Position numbers and translations under genes: made by a program
NCBI GenBank assembly: GCA_963555705.1
Contig: OY743190.1
Location: 34,392,929 to 34,456,928, forward strand
Length of the DNA stretch: 64,000 nucleotides
From: Ligustrum vulgare
Lineage: Eukaryota > Streptophyta > Magnoliopsida > Lamiales > Oleaceae
Direction: 5' to 3'
Notes under the pieces: generated by a model
What the model saw: the letters and a program-made list of their open reading frames with translations, nothing else
Database searches by the model: none
Told to the model about the DNA's origin: nothing
Shown here: positions 1 through 12,446 of the stretch, in pieces
How the letters are laid out: each line of letters starts with the position of its first letter
Position numbering within the stretch: the stretch's first letter is position 1

Positions 1-3000
1 AACTGTCTACATAGCTACTGTGTGCTACTAGTATCATCAAATTCTGCTTTTCGATTTAACATCTTTCAATGGTACTGATATCAACTTGTTAATTCTAAAT
101 TCACAAAAATGCTTAGTTACCAGTATCATATCACCATGCTTCAATATCCTTATTCCAATTACTTCAATTTATAATTCATATCACTTTTCCATTAAATATA
201 ACTATTTCATTTTACAACATAAACTTCATAACAATAACCTTAACATCATAACATTAACTTCATAACATTAACTTCATAGCATCAACATCAAAATACTACC
301 ATCATAACATTAACTTCATAGCATAAACTTCATAATACTACCATCATAACATTAACTTGGAGCCTTACAACATACATACTTTCCCCTTCCATAGTACCTT
401 ATATTCCCTATCATATTTCTATCTAGTCACCCTATTAGCAAAAGACTAGGGTGAATTACAAGGGAACCATACAAAAGCAAGTTAGGTATTTCATACAAAA
501 TATCCCTCCTCACATGCTAAGGGGAAGACTACCATACAAAAGTTAAGTAACTTCTACACCTCATAGGATGAAGAAGTAAGTTCCCTTAGGTTTGAGGGCC
601 ACCTCATCATAGGCATGTAACACTTTGTACATCATTTCCTTAATATATAACCCGGGGAAGCGGGTAAAATGGCTCCAAACTTCTATCTTGGTAATAATAT
701 GATATTCCGTTCCATCCCGCGAGGCTCTCCACCAAGTTCTCACCACCTCATGAATTTCTCGGTCCATCACCTATTTTAGTCATAAAGGACTTGTAAGCGG
801 TGAAGCTTAGTGAGTAAAAGTAGGAGTAACTATGCAAAATTCATGGAGTGAAGTAACTTTACCTCTGAACTTTGAATCTTACCTTGCATATGTAAGTGAG
901 TATAGTACAAAAATCTGATATGAATATCTTAATAGCTTCACAAGAGTTAAATACACAAAGAAATGCCACAATCACTTATTTCACCAAATAAGTCACATAA
1001 GAAGCATTAAAAACTCTTTCTCATTCATATCATCTCTAATCTTATTGATTTACTAACACATAAGAATTCTCACATTATATTCAAATTAAACAAGTATGAA
1101 GATGATGTATAGAATGCCATGCATGATGATACACATTCTTTCATTCTTTTTTCTTCTAATTTCCTTATTTCAAAATGATGCATGTACCATTTTCTTTCTT
1201 TGTTCATTCTTTCTTCTATTGGGCCCTTCCCTATTAGGGTTGTACACCCGCGCGCAAAAGTGCTAAATTAAGCACAAGGTCACTAGAGTGTTCTTTACAC
1301 TCACGAGTATATTAACTCGATTCTTCTTCTTTCTTTCCCAAGCATACTAGCTCAAATATTTTCTTTCTTCTATGGGCATCTAGTAGCCCGTGACCTCAAT
1401 TAGGGACTTTCTCCCTAGGTGTACCACCTAAATAGGGATTTTATAATGTTTCATTAATTCTTTCTTTGATTATGTATTTCTTTCATACCAATGTACCAAA
1501 CTTGCATGCATGTAATGATGCAATGGCCAATCTCATATTTGAAGGTTTTATGTTTTCCAAATACATCCACATCTAAAATTAGCATATAAGAATGAAGAAG
1601 AAGATTACAACATTGAAACTTCAATATGATAGAATGACATTAAATCCCTACTTCTTTCTTCTTTAACTACTTAAGTGTATAATTGCCAATCCTAACTTTA
1701 ACCTAATTAAACAATAACTTCACTATCATATTCTACTTTCTTTAGTGCAATGACCTCTTCTCAAATCTGACTCTCAATTTCAATTACCCATTTTGAAGAT
1801 ATTTGACTCATGTATGATGACAATAAAACACAATTTAAGTGAGAAACTAATTTCACTTGTTAAATACAAAATTGGAAGATTTAAATCCTTCATTTCACTT
1901 TACATTTTATTTGTATTAAATCCTTTTTAGATTTATCAGATAGACATTTTGAACACATGCAAACCATAAATCTAATAATCCATGATATAAGCTATATTCT
2001 AAACTTAAAGACTTTCCCTATTCAACTAGCAACTTTCTTTCATGACATCAATTAATAATTCCAATTAAAACTCAATCTTAGGAATCACTGAAAGGGTTGT
2101 TATGCCATAACTTAAATCTGGACAGAAGCATAAAATCAATCTTTTGACACATGCATGACTTAAATATGATAACTCATGGTATAATTTCTATTCTAGAATT
2201 TAATAATTCAATCCTTAACATCTTTCTCAGGGCATAAACTGAAATTCCCAGCTAAACATAGAATTTTGAAGTCATTTAAAAATCTGGACAGCAACATTTT
2301 ACCCATATACAGATTTGTAATTATATAACTTCATCCCATAATTAGTTGAGTAATTTCATAAATAAGGTTGAACACTACAAGACCTTAATTAAGTATTAAA
2401 GTAATTCATAAACAGGAATCCCCATAACATAAATCTGAACCAAGACATAACATAAAAGAAAACTATCTACTTTACTCACCTTAGGTTGATTTCCTCTTAG
2501 AATTGCTAGCCTGAAATTTATAATTTTATGGGTATAAAATCAAGTTAATAATTTGATAAACTAAGGCTAAAAGAAAGCATTTACTTCAGATAATAACCCT
2601 GTTTGATAATCCCAACCAGTACCACCAGAATTTCAAAACTTTCACTAATTTTGGAAATCAGTTTCTGTGTTTATTTCTTTCGATTTCTGGTAGTATTTGA
2701 GTGTATAAGTGATGAATTTCTTTATTATTTAGTATTTACACTTATACCTCCATGGATTAAAGGAATCAAATGAAGAATTTGATGAGTTTCCTAAGAATTC
2801 TAAGTTTGGGAAATGGGTTACCTGATTTTTGCTTTGGCTGATTGATCAGTAAGGCTCTGGGGGTTCTAATCTCAGACTGAAAGTATATATATAAAGGGTC
2901 TAAGTTGGGTTATGTTTGGTTGGGTTTTTCATATCATATTTCTACTTATTTAATGCCACATGTTATATTTATGTGAATTCAACGATTATTTGTACGAATA

Positions 3001-3743
3001 TATATCGAGCTGGTTCCTTGTTCAGATTATCCATGCCAAACATGTCTTAATTAAATCTGGTGCCATGTGACAGGTGTCCATTTCATGCAATATTTTAATA
3101 GAAAAAATCTCAGATTTCTTATTCCAGGTAGTCACTTTTAGGCTAAGATTTGAAGGTCGAAACGGGGTCCATTTTGGCCATTCTTTATACTGTTGGAAGG
3201 CTCACGTTACGAGCTTCGTAACGGTCATACATGCAAAGAGAATGGACCAATATCCAGCTCGAACCGGTCCTCCAAAGTTGGCTGTTCGACAGGATATTAT
3301 ACTTAGCCATATTTCTAATTTTTTCTCAGGTTTCTACCTTTTCATGTATGCAGGTTTGGCTCGATTTTTCAAGTGACTCCCGGTCTTGGATGATCTCAAA
3401 TCTGATACCAATGTGTAGAACTCATTGTGATCTAAAAATTGGTGTAACATGCATCGGAAATGGCTCAACACATCTCATTTACTAAGGTCATAAAGTCGAG
3501 TCCTCTACAATGGCAATTCTGTAATTTAAGCTGAATCTTTACTAACTTTTCAGCTTAGTCCTTAATATAATTAAATTTCTAATTGAATCCAAATACTTTT
3601 CATGATTTTATTTTAAGCCAATTTGGTCCTTGAATTTATAATTAAGGATATTTTGCTTATCTCTTCTTAAGGTTTCTCTTATCATCCCTTAGAGCTATAA
3701 TTATACTAAATAAATAAAGATATGAAAATTTCGAGATGTTACA
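1..3743 (-). mobile_element. Partial Tekay-like Ty3/Gypsy LTR
   Basis: AT-rich sequence without a real gene. Its right edge (GAAAATTTCGAGATGTTACA, ending at 3743) matches the right edge of the element ending at 18014. Two internal blocks are also shared with that element: a GC-richer block around 1220-1440 (compare 5361-5625), and 3080-3310 (compare 17110-17350). Read on the minus strand it begins TGTAACATCTCG. Near 760-820 it has a 'TTTACTCACTAAGCTTCACC' segment followed by GGTGATGG, a layout also seen in the Tekay LTR at 59150-59210. I take it as an LTR on the minus strand whose other end lies left of the window. Short ORFs inside it are not genes. Confidence 0.6.
226..358. repeat. Short imperfect tandem repeats, CATAACATTAACTT type
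   Basis: Repeated copies of a motif close to CATAACATTAACTTCATAGC, imperfect and of variable length, within the partial LTR. Confidence 0.7.
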
Positions 3744-4099
3744 GTATCGTTCACATTCTGCACCCCACCTCCCACCATACCATTAATAATAAATTTGCAT
3801 CGACACACCACTGCCAAAGTCACCACAAAATAACCACAAAAATGAACTATCACAAACCATCATCACCGCAATTCTCAAATCAAGGGGAAAAAAAAAAGAA
3901 ACCGTACAAGAAAAATCGAGGTTTCAAATCTGGTTTTAGGTTTGAAATTACATTCTATTTTCATTTTCAAGTTCACGAAGGCATTGTAACATTTGCAGGA
4001 ATTTAGGATAAAAGAGAGATGTAACTTGTTACTGCATGATCTGATGTGGACAATAAAGAACATGTTTATCCCACCAACGTGGCACGAACATGCGTACAC
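3744..4099. other. Spacer between two LTR elements
   Basis: About 356 bp between the end of the first LTR and the TSD (TACAC, 4095-4099) of the second. I see no gene. The motif GAACATGTTTATCCCACC occurs here near 4058 and again just beyond the second element near 18032, so the pre-insertion locus had this motif twice. Confidence 0.6.
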
Positions 4100-4208
4100 T
4101 GTCACAACCCCAAAATTCAGACTAATTTTTTTTCTTCCAATTTTGCTGAGGTTACTAGTAACATAAAATGAACTGAAAACGTAGCACAGGTGGCTACTAG
4201 TAGCGCTC

Positions 4209-4346
4209 TTTTAGAAACATGGCGCATTTGATACATTTACTAAAAACTCTTTCTAAACTTGTTTAGAACCATTTTACTTTTAGAAACAGGACTCATTTGA
4301 TACATTTACTAAAAATTCTTTCTAAACTTGTTTAGAACCATTTTAA
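4209..4346. repeat. 69-bp direct duplication
   Basis: Two adjacent copies of a unit starting near TTTTAGAAACA and ending near GAACCATTTTA, about 69 bp apart, with a few mismatches. It lies inside the 5-kb LTR. Confidence 0.8.
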
Positions 4347-5360
4347 TTGTTCTAAACAATAGTTTTACCCTGTTAAACATTTAGGATCATCATTCCTATT
4401 TTAAGTTTGTCATTTTGATAACAACAACATTAAAAACACTTTCAACACTTCATAAGAATAATATTTTAACATCAAGCGAAAATTTAGAAATACAAGACCC
4501 ATTTATTTTCATAAAAATCTACTTATACATCTCAAAATCGAGCCCCAAATAGTATTTAACTCTTGAATACTAGAAGAATAAGAATTTCATTTTAAAATAG
4601 TTTTAAGTACAAAAGGGCTTAATCTGTCATCTCTTTCAGTTACCAATAAGTACTCTTCATTATCGGCCGACAATCTCCAAAGGGAATCCACTCTACAAAG
4701 ATTTATGCTCAATTTCCTATAAAAAGATATATGAAACAACTGTGAACCACATGGTTTAGTGAATAAAACTTGATGTATGTAATAAGTGGTTAATTTCAAC
4801 ATAAAGTGTATAAAGTCATATAAACATCTATCATTCTCATTATTTTCTTATCAAATTTTCACATTTCCGTGAATGAAAATAACTCACACACTTTACCTCT
4901 TAACTTCAACTTCCATCTTTTCCTAAAGTAATAATTTGAACATTCAAATAGCAAACTTAGTTTGTTAATCAACTCAAGCAATTCTAAAGATCATATTCAA
5001 TTCAATCATGATAACAAAGTTCATGGAGATTGATATCATAAAAGCATCATTTACTTATTTTCTTACATTTGCTTCTTTTACTACTTTCTAATCTTAACAT
5101 CAATTCTCATATAATACAAGAAATCGTAATCAATTCAATGTATCATTTGTAATCACTTTACAACATTTACTTTCATATAACTACATTCAATTAATCAATT
5201 TCATATTTATGACATGAAAGTAATGCATGAAGTGATATGCATGAATGATAATGTTATTCACTTTCTCATGCTTTCTTTCTTTCTTTCTTCTTCCTTGAAA
5301 AGTGACATGAATGAGTATGACTTTTTTACTCTTTGCATTTCTTTCATGTTTTTTTACTTT

Positions 5361-5625
5361 AGGGGCCCTTCCCATATTAGGGTCGTGCATCGCGCGCATC
5401 ATATGTGTACCTACGACACAAGGTCACCATTCATAAATAGTTGGGCGTACTCTTACGCCTCCAAGTATAAGGGACTTTTCCTTCGTTCCTTTGAGCTCGC
5501 TAGCATAAAAGAGATACTTACCCCCGAAGGGTGCCTCGTGAGATACTTACGCCCGAAGTGTATCTCACAGGCCGTGACCAATTAGGGACTTTCTCCCTAG
5601 ATGCAACGACCTAAATAGGGTCATT
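5361..5625. repeat. GC-richer conserved LTR block with an internal repeat
   Basis: This block (GGGGCCCTTCCCATATTAGG to about CTAAATAGGGTCATTC) is a diverged copy of 1218-1440. Both contain CACAAGGTCAC and TTAGGGACTTTCTCCCTAG. The copy here also carries a short direct repeat around 5508-5570 (GAGATACTTACCCCCGAAG, then GAGATACTTACGCCCGAAG). The contrast with the AT-rich surroundings suggests a functional or slowly evolving part of the LTR. That is inference. Confidence 0.6.
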
Positions 5626-6856
5626 CTTAATTGTTCATGATCATTTCTTGAAAACATCATTTGAAAGATCTTATACATAATCATTTCTTCACATTTTGAA
5701 AATACATACTTTGCTCTTTTATGTGAAATGATCATGCATACTTGTGATGATGAGATGAAATGCTATTCATAAAATATCATGTGAAAGACTTTACATAATA
5801 ACATTCGATCACATATTGAAATATAATATCTTATCATTTTCTTAACACATAAAGGACCAAGATCAAGTCTTTCAGTATAGAATAAAGTTTCCTATGTTTA
5901 ATACATAAAATCTCAACCTTTGAGTTACATCCTAGAAGTTGAATTTAATCCTTAGCTTCATCAAAATCTTGATTCTAATTTGTAGGTGATCACAAACTTA
6001 AGAAAGTAACCCAAACAGATTCTTACATCACCTATGTCACTTTTTACTACACTTCCCAATTGTGTAATGACATAAAAGTATAATCTAAAATTATATCAAG
6101 GTTTCACTATAAGTTTCATACTTTAATGTCTCAAAAATCCAATTTCTAACATCCTCGGGGTCACATTTAACCCAATCGATCCCAGCAGATTTTTAATCAA
6201 TATCTATGCATGTTTGATTACCTTAGATCATATGGATTGATTCTAACATATAGAACGTAATACACAAACTTTAGATATAATATCAAGTCATAATTAGTTC
6301 CTCAAAACTTCAACAAACTTCATCTTATAATACTTTTATAAATTTAGATTCTTACCTCATGAATGATCATCTCCAAAACTGAATTTTGCACTTTATAAGC
6401 ATGGATACGTCATGAAACTTTATCATTAGATGTCCCTAACTTAAATTTCTCTCTTATACCAACATACTAACTCAAAATAGAATTTCATACTTGACATAAA
6501 GACTTAAGTTCTAAGATCTTTTACACAAAATCAACAACTCAAAACTTCATGCTAATCCTCACCTTTGCATCTTCACATTCTTTAAGTCAAACATCTAACT
6601 TATAGATAAACTTTCTTAAGAACTTGCCAAGGCATACTTCATTTACACATTTCATTAAATACATAGAAAGCATTTTCAATTATAATTTTAGTCTTGGCAT
6701 AACATTTACTCAATCAATACACATCATCACAACCAACCAAAAATGACATAAACTACCTCAAGAGTTCACCATCAAGCCCCCTAAATCAACACCCAACTTA
6801 AAACCGGCTTTAAGGCATGAATAACTCTAATTTAAAGTGGTGTTTTAGGCTCATTT

Positions 6857-8301
6857 TGTTGGGAAATAAAAAACAACGGGATATCTAATCACAAAAATTA
6901 ATTTCCTGTGATTTGGATCATCCCATCGCAGGAATTCACTCTTTTAGGTATTTGACTAAATTAAATAATTTTGAACAGATAAAAGTTTAGTAATCGTTAC
7001 CCTTTCAGTGTGCTTTGACAATTATCTGTATTGTTCTTGATTCCACCAAGCTCCAAACCGATTTCACCAAGCTCCAAACCTTCAAGTTTTCCTTGGTGTT
7101 CTCCAACAGAAGCAATGCAATCACTTTTTTTGGGTCTAGGCTACACTAGGATTAGGGTTTTAATCAAGAGAAGAAAATACACACTACACACTTTAGTGTG
7201 TGTCCCGCCACACCTGTATTAGGTAAAGAAAAATAGTCTTAGGAGACTATTTATAACTTCTTTACCCTCTAAAAACCCTACCAACCCTAATACTATAACC
7301 CGACCCATTTCTGCACGGCCCAATACAAGTTATAAGCCTGTATATGTCTGTTATATTGAAGCCACCAAGGAAACCTGATAGAACCCAATTAAACTAAGTT
7401 CCAATAAATTAATTCTGATTTGGTCAACTATTGACCAGTCAAAATTATTTATTAATCACGTTCTATTCCACTAAAAGAACGAGACTGCACTCTTAGTAAA
7501 ATTGTAATTACTGAAGCAATAACCAATAATTATATCCCCTGACTTACCGCTCTTACATGTTACCCCCGTCGATCAACTCGAACATTCGAATTAAGGTTAA
7601 ATGACCAAAATGCCCTTATCTGAATATTCATAAATTCTCAACTCTCATCTTCTATCTGAAAGTTCTATGTGATCACATCACATCATAAAATTCAACAATC
7701 ACTGTCGAATTACCGAGCTTAGATTTAACTGTCCACTAGAAGAACCAGAGAGATCGTGATCATGCTTAAAGGTGACGGATTCCATAATACGAATATATGT
7801 TCCTCGTTAGTTTACTTTAATTCCCAAAGTATCAAGATATTGACCAACAATTTGATCTCACCCATTGATACCTCAAAGAACTTCAAGTTAGTAATCGAAG
7901 TTCATTATCCGATTAGGATTAAGGTTTCATGTACGATAGTCAAGTGAAATTAAATTTGTATGGTCAATGTCATAAATTAATTTCACGTGACCCCGTTCAA
8001 TACATATCGAATGTACTCTCAATTTCATTTTCAAAATCAAAGAGAAATTTTAATAAAATCGAGACGATCAAAATAAATTTTCCATATTTATTTACTGATT
8101 GTGAACAATAATTTTAGATCGAATTACAAATTGAATTTTTCTGTTTTTAACAACTTAAACACTCAATTAGTAATATCGAATCGATCTATGGACTAATGCA
8201 AGCTCAGAATAATATAATCAAAGATTTAATCAAAATAATATTTTATTCCAAAATGTCACGAGTACAAATAAATTAACTCGACGGGCATACACTATCCAAC
8301 A
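6857..8301 (-). repeat. 3' LTR of the Copia element
   Basis: 1445 bp, nearly identical to 14265-15708. It is the 3' LTR because the purine tract abuts its right edge and the element reads leftward. Confidence 0.95.
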
Positions 8302-8320
8302 ATTCTCCCACTTGCCCTAG
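8302..8320 (-). promoter_or_regulatory. Polypurine tract of the Copia element
   Basis: On the minus strand the sequence reads CTAGGGCAAGTGGGAGAAT directly before the LTR, the usual place and purine bias for priming of plus-strand DNA synthesis. Confidence 0.85.
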
Positions 8321-8374
8321 AGTAAATGAGACATGTTAAGTACACCCACATTTTCAATATGACCCTCAAAACTT

Positions 8375-10229
8375 TTAGCTGGTAAGCTTTTGGTAAAGGG
8401 GGTTTTCAAGATTGTCTGCTGATGCTATCTTGCACATTATCACATCTCTCCATTGAACGATTTCTCTAACCAAGTGGTATTTACGCTCAATGTGTTTTCC
8501 ACGCTGATGGCTGCGAGGCTCTTTTGCATTCGCCACTGCTCCACTGTTATCACAGTATAGAGTAATGGCCTGAGATGCAGATGGAACCACCTCAAGGTCC
8601 AGTAAGAATTTCTTCAACCATACTGCCTCTTTGGCTGCTTCACAAGCTACCACATATTCTGCCTCCATGGTGGAATCAGTAATGCACGATTGCTTGATAC
8701 TCCTCCAAACAACGGCACCTCCACCCAGTGTGAACACTGATCCAGATGTCGATTTTCTGGAGTCCCTATCAGCTTGAAAATCATAATCAGTGTAACCCGT
8801 TGGCAACAAATCTGGAGCTGAATAAACCAGCATATAATCTCGAGTTCTGCGAAGATACTTGAGTATATACTTTACAGCGGTCCAACGCTGTAGTCCAGGA
8901 TTTGACTGATATCTACTGACAATCCCAGCAGCATAACAGATATCCGGGCAAGTACATAGCATAGCATAGCATAGCATACATGAGACTTCCTACAGCTGAG
9001 GCATAAGGAACCTGTTTCATGTGTTCCACTTCACTAGGAGTCTTAGGACAATGCTCCCGTGACAAGTAAATTCCATGTCTGAAAGGCGTTTGACCTTTCT
9101 TGAAATTCTGCATAGCAAACCTCACCACAATCTTGTCTATATATGAAGCTTGAGATAGCGCAATTCTCCTGTTCTTCCTATCCCGAAGGATCTGGATTCC
9201 TAGAACATAATTGGCTTCTCCTAAGTCCTTCATATCAAACTGTTGCGCCAACTTGTTTTTAATTGATGTTAATGCTCCTACATCATTCCCAATGAGCATG
9301 ATGTCATCTACATACAGTATGAGAAAAATTACCTTGTTGTTTTTAATTTTCTTATAAACACAAGGCTCATCAAGATTCTGATCAAAACCATAACCTTTTA
9401 CAGATTGATCAAATATGATATTCTAGGACCTAGACCCCTGCTTAAGTCCATAAATAGACCTACACAGTTTGCATACTTTATGCTCTTGACCCTTTTGGAT
9501 AAAACCGTCTGGTTGCATCATATAGATGCTTTCGTCAAGATTTCCATTAAGAAATTCTGTCTTGACGTCCATTTGCCACACCTCATAATCAAAATGAGCT
9601 GCAATGGATTAGAGGATCCGAATAGACTTAAGCACGGACACACGTGAGAAGGTTTCCTCATAATCAATACCTTCTCTTTGGGTGAAACCCTTAGCAACCA
9701 GTCTAGCTTTAAAGGTCTCTACCTTTCCGTCTACCCCTCTTTTTCTCTTGTAGACCCATTTGCATCCTATGGGTTTATCCCATTAGGTGCATCTACAAGA
9801 TCCCAGACAGAGTTAGTGTACACGGATTTCATTTTTTGAGTCCGCGACACTCCTCCAATGGTCAGCGTCTACATCCTCCACAGCTTCTTTATATGAGGTA
9901 GGATCCTCCTCTTGTTCAGTGGAGACAGCCTTGAAAGACTCTTCATAGAGCAAGTGTCTGGAGGGTGGTCTAATGACTCTCTCACTACGTCTATGCTGAG
10001 GAGGCTCCTGATTGATTGGAATATGTAATTGTTCTACCACTGCCTCTCTTGTATCAAGTCCCTCGTTTCCAACTTTCAGTACCAAGTGGTGATGTAATGG
10101 GGACTTGATCATCCTCCAAGTTACGTGCCAATGATTCAGCAGACATGGAAGGTGTAACCTCCACTTGTCTCCCATTGAATTTAGGTACCGTAACTGGTGG
10201 GGACGTGAATTCATCCTGAGTAGGTTCAA
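8375..10229 (-). pseudogene. Copia reverse transcriptase-RNase H region, frameshifted
   Basis: The minus strand first encodes the variable hinge after integrase (motif RRSERVIRPPSRHLLYEE near 10000), then reverse transcriptase. The catalytic YVDD motif is at about 9310-9321, followed by MLIGNDVGALTSIKNKL. RNase H follows, with the conserved phrases SRYQSNPG, STSGSVFTLGG, STMEAEYVVACEA and ALTLYCDNSGA-like IKLYCDNSGA, here read as ITLYCDNSGA. The coding is not continuous. There are stops near 9420 and 9800, and a pentamer expansion at 8955-8979 that shifts the frame inside the conserved YAMLC segment. The polymerase would copy element RNA into DNA, but as it stands it cannot be made whole. The call is secure; the clade is less so. 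Confidence 0.9.
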
Positions 10230-11250
10230 TACGGATTACTGGGGTTGATGAACTGGGAACTTTTCCCTTCATTTCTTCTAAAAGAACCTTGCTCTTTGAT
10301 TTGCTTTCTTCTATATACTTGTCCTCTAAGAAAGTTGCATTTTTACTCACAAAAACTTTCTTATCTTGAGGACTATAGAAGTAATATCCTCTTGTTCCCT
10401 TTGGATATCCTACAAAAATGCATACTTGTGATCTTGATTCCATCTTTTCCACCTTTCCCCTAAGCACGTGTGCAGGACATCCCCATAACCGTATATGTGC
10501 CAGATTAGGCTTTCTTCCATTCCAAAATTTCAGGGGTGTCTTAGGGACATATTTAGATGGAACCATGTTAAGTTTGTATATTGCAGTTTGTAGAGAATAT
10601 CCCCAAAAGGCTGTTGTGAGAGTTGAGAATCCTAGCATTGATCTGACCATGTCCAACAAGGTCCTATTTCTCCTTTCAGATACACCATTCTGTTGGGGAG
10701 TACTTGGTGCACTTAATTGGGATACAATCACATTTTCTGATAGATATGACCTAAAGTCATGGGATAGATACTCTCCACCTCGATCTGATCGAAGTGTTTT
10801 AATGTTCTTACCTAATTGCTTCTCCGCTTCAGTCCTGAATTCTTTGAACTTTTCAAAAGCTTCAGACTTGTGTGCCATTAGGTAAACATAACCATATCTA
10901 GAGTAATCATCAGTAAAGGTGACAAAGTACTCATACCTACCTCTAGCTTGGACATTAATTGGTCCACATACATCAGAGTGTACTAATTCCAAGACTTCTT
11001 TGGCCCTATACCCCTTTGAAGTAAAATGTCTCTTGGTTATTTTTCCTTCTAGATAGGATTTGCAGATTGGTAGGGATTCCACCTTTAAGTCACTCAAAGG
11101 ACCATTCCTTATAAGTCTTTGAATCCTATTTAGGTTAACATGACCAAGTCTCAGGTGCCATAAATAAGTCTCATTAGTAGGAGATAACTTAATGCGTTTG
11201 TTAGATGTAATGTGAAATAGAGAGCTATAAGCAGGTTTCAAAGTATACAA
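10054..11250 (-). pseudogene. Copia integrase region
   Basis: An open stretch of 398 codons on the minus strand. The zinc-binding part has the His residues (WHLRLGH) and the first Cys (PICKSY), but the expected second Cys is Tyr. The catalytic D,D,E residues are visible in VHSDVCGP, FTDDYSRYGYVYL and SDRGGEYLS, followed by STPQQNGVSERRNRTLLDMV and LWGCPAHVL, all typical of plant Copia integrase. It is out of frame with the gag-protease part upstream (junction near 11240) and with the RT part downstream. It would insert the cDNA into chromosomes; the Tyr change alone probably impairs it. Confidence 0.92.
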
Positions 11251-11969
11251 ATTGTTCCGTCACAAATTAAAACTTTATTCATAACAATTTTCACCGTCAA
11301 ACGGGTGAAATAAACAGAATAACCATGTTTAAAAAGTAATGCAACCGAAATCAGATTTCGGGTAATATCCGGGACATAATAACAATTATTCAAAACCAAA
11401 TGTTTATTATTATTGAAATAAAGATAAACTTCTCCAACAGCTCTCACAGAAACCACTGCTCCTATGCCAACCTTTAAAATATGCTCCCCTTCACTGAGTT
11501 GTTTGGTTACTTGAAACCCCTGCAATGAATTGCAAACATGATTAGTGGCTCCAGAATCTACTATCCAAGTATATGTAGAATCAACCACTAAACAAGACTC
11601 AATATAAGATAACTCACCATTACCTTGCTTTTTGGAAGCTAGATATCTCTGGCAGTTCCTCTTCCAGTGACCTTTCTGTCCACAATGAAAGCATTTCCCC
11701 TTTGGTTTGCCATCTATTTTTGCTTTCTTAACCTGCTGCTGTGTTCCCTTCTTGTTAGACTTCTTCCTCTTGTTGCCTCCTTTTCCTTTCAGCTTCGAAG
11801 AGGATGGTCCAGTAGAAGCAACAACCAGCACATCATTGGTCCTGGTCTTAAGAACAGTCTCAGCATTCTGAAGCTCCTGCATCAACTCGGTCAGTGACAT
11901 ATCCAGCTTGTTCATGTTATAACTAACCTTGAACTGAGAGAACATCTCTAGAAGAGTCTCTAAAGCCAT
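11238..11969 (-). pseudogene. Copia gag C-terminus, zinc knuckle and protease
   Basis: A 243-codon open stretch on the minus strand. Lysine-rich sequence leads to a CCHC zinc knuckle (CFHCGQKGHWKRNC, about residues 94-107), followed by an aspartic protease with the active-site phrase WIVDSGATNHVCNS. Gag packages the RNA and the protease cleaves the polyprotein. It starts at an internal Met only because the upstream gag frame is broken, and it ends where the frame shifts into integrase. Confidence 0.92.
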
Positions 11970-12446
11970 GTCAACCTGCGTCTCTGAATTGATTTTAGCC
12001 CCAAGACCTCAGCCACGTTAAATTGACCAATCAATGCAAGCATATGATCTCTAACGGGCGTACCGGGTTTCATGCGCATGTTCATAATGGACCTAATGGA
12101 AGCTTGACGGACCTACGGGCCTGGCGACCTTGATGTTCGATCATTTGCTGAAGGCTCTCCATAACCAGAGCAACAGTTTCCATATTATGATGTTTCTGCT
12201 GCAACACATTTGAGATAGAACCCAAATGTAGTAGCGAGCCATCTCATCAGAGTTGATCCACTTCTCATATGCGGCCTTCTATTCGAGTGTGGAAGTCCGA
12301 GTAGATGCATTGGGATGGGGTTCAGTTAGCACAGATTTATGCTTCTCGGCGGTGAGAACAATCATCAAATTACGTTTCCAATCAATGAAATTTTCTCCAA
12401 CCAGTTGATTTTTAGTTAAGCCAATGGACAGTGAATTTCCAGACAT
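11970..12446 (-). pseudogene. Copia gag N-terminus, broken
   Basis: The minus strand has an ATG at 12446 followed by MSGNSLSIGL and then GENFIDWKRNLMIVL, the UBN2-type gag start of plant Copia elements. An in-frame stop lies near 12282, and the frame is lost again near 12180, before it links to the zinc-knuckle part at 11969. Confidence 0.8.

Noticed and set aside
561..770. Minus-strand ORF of 69 codons
   Set aside because: Lies in the partial LTR, after a candidate leader splice acceptor. No known domain.
5214..5585. Plus-strand ORF of 123 codons
   Set aside because: Covers the GC-richer LTR block shared with 1218-1440. The other copy is not open in this frame, so no coding is conserved.
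10245..10885. Plus-strand ORFs of 72 and 155 codons
   Set aside because: Antisense shadows of the Copia integrase region.
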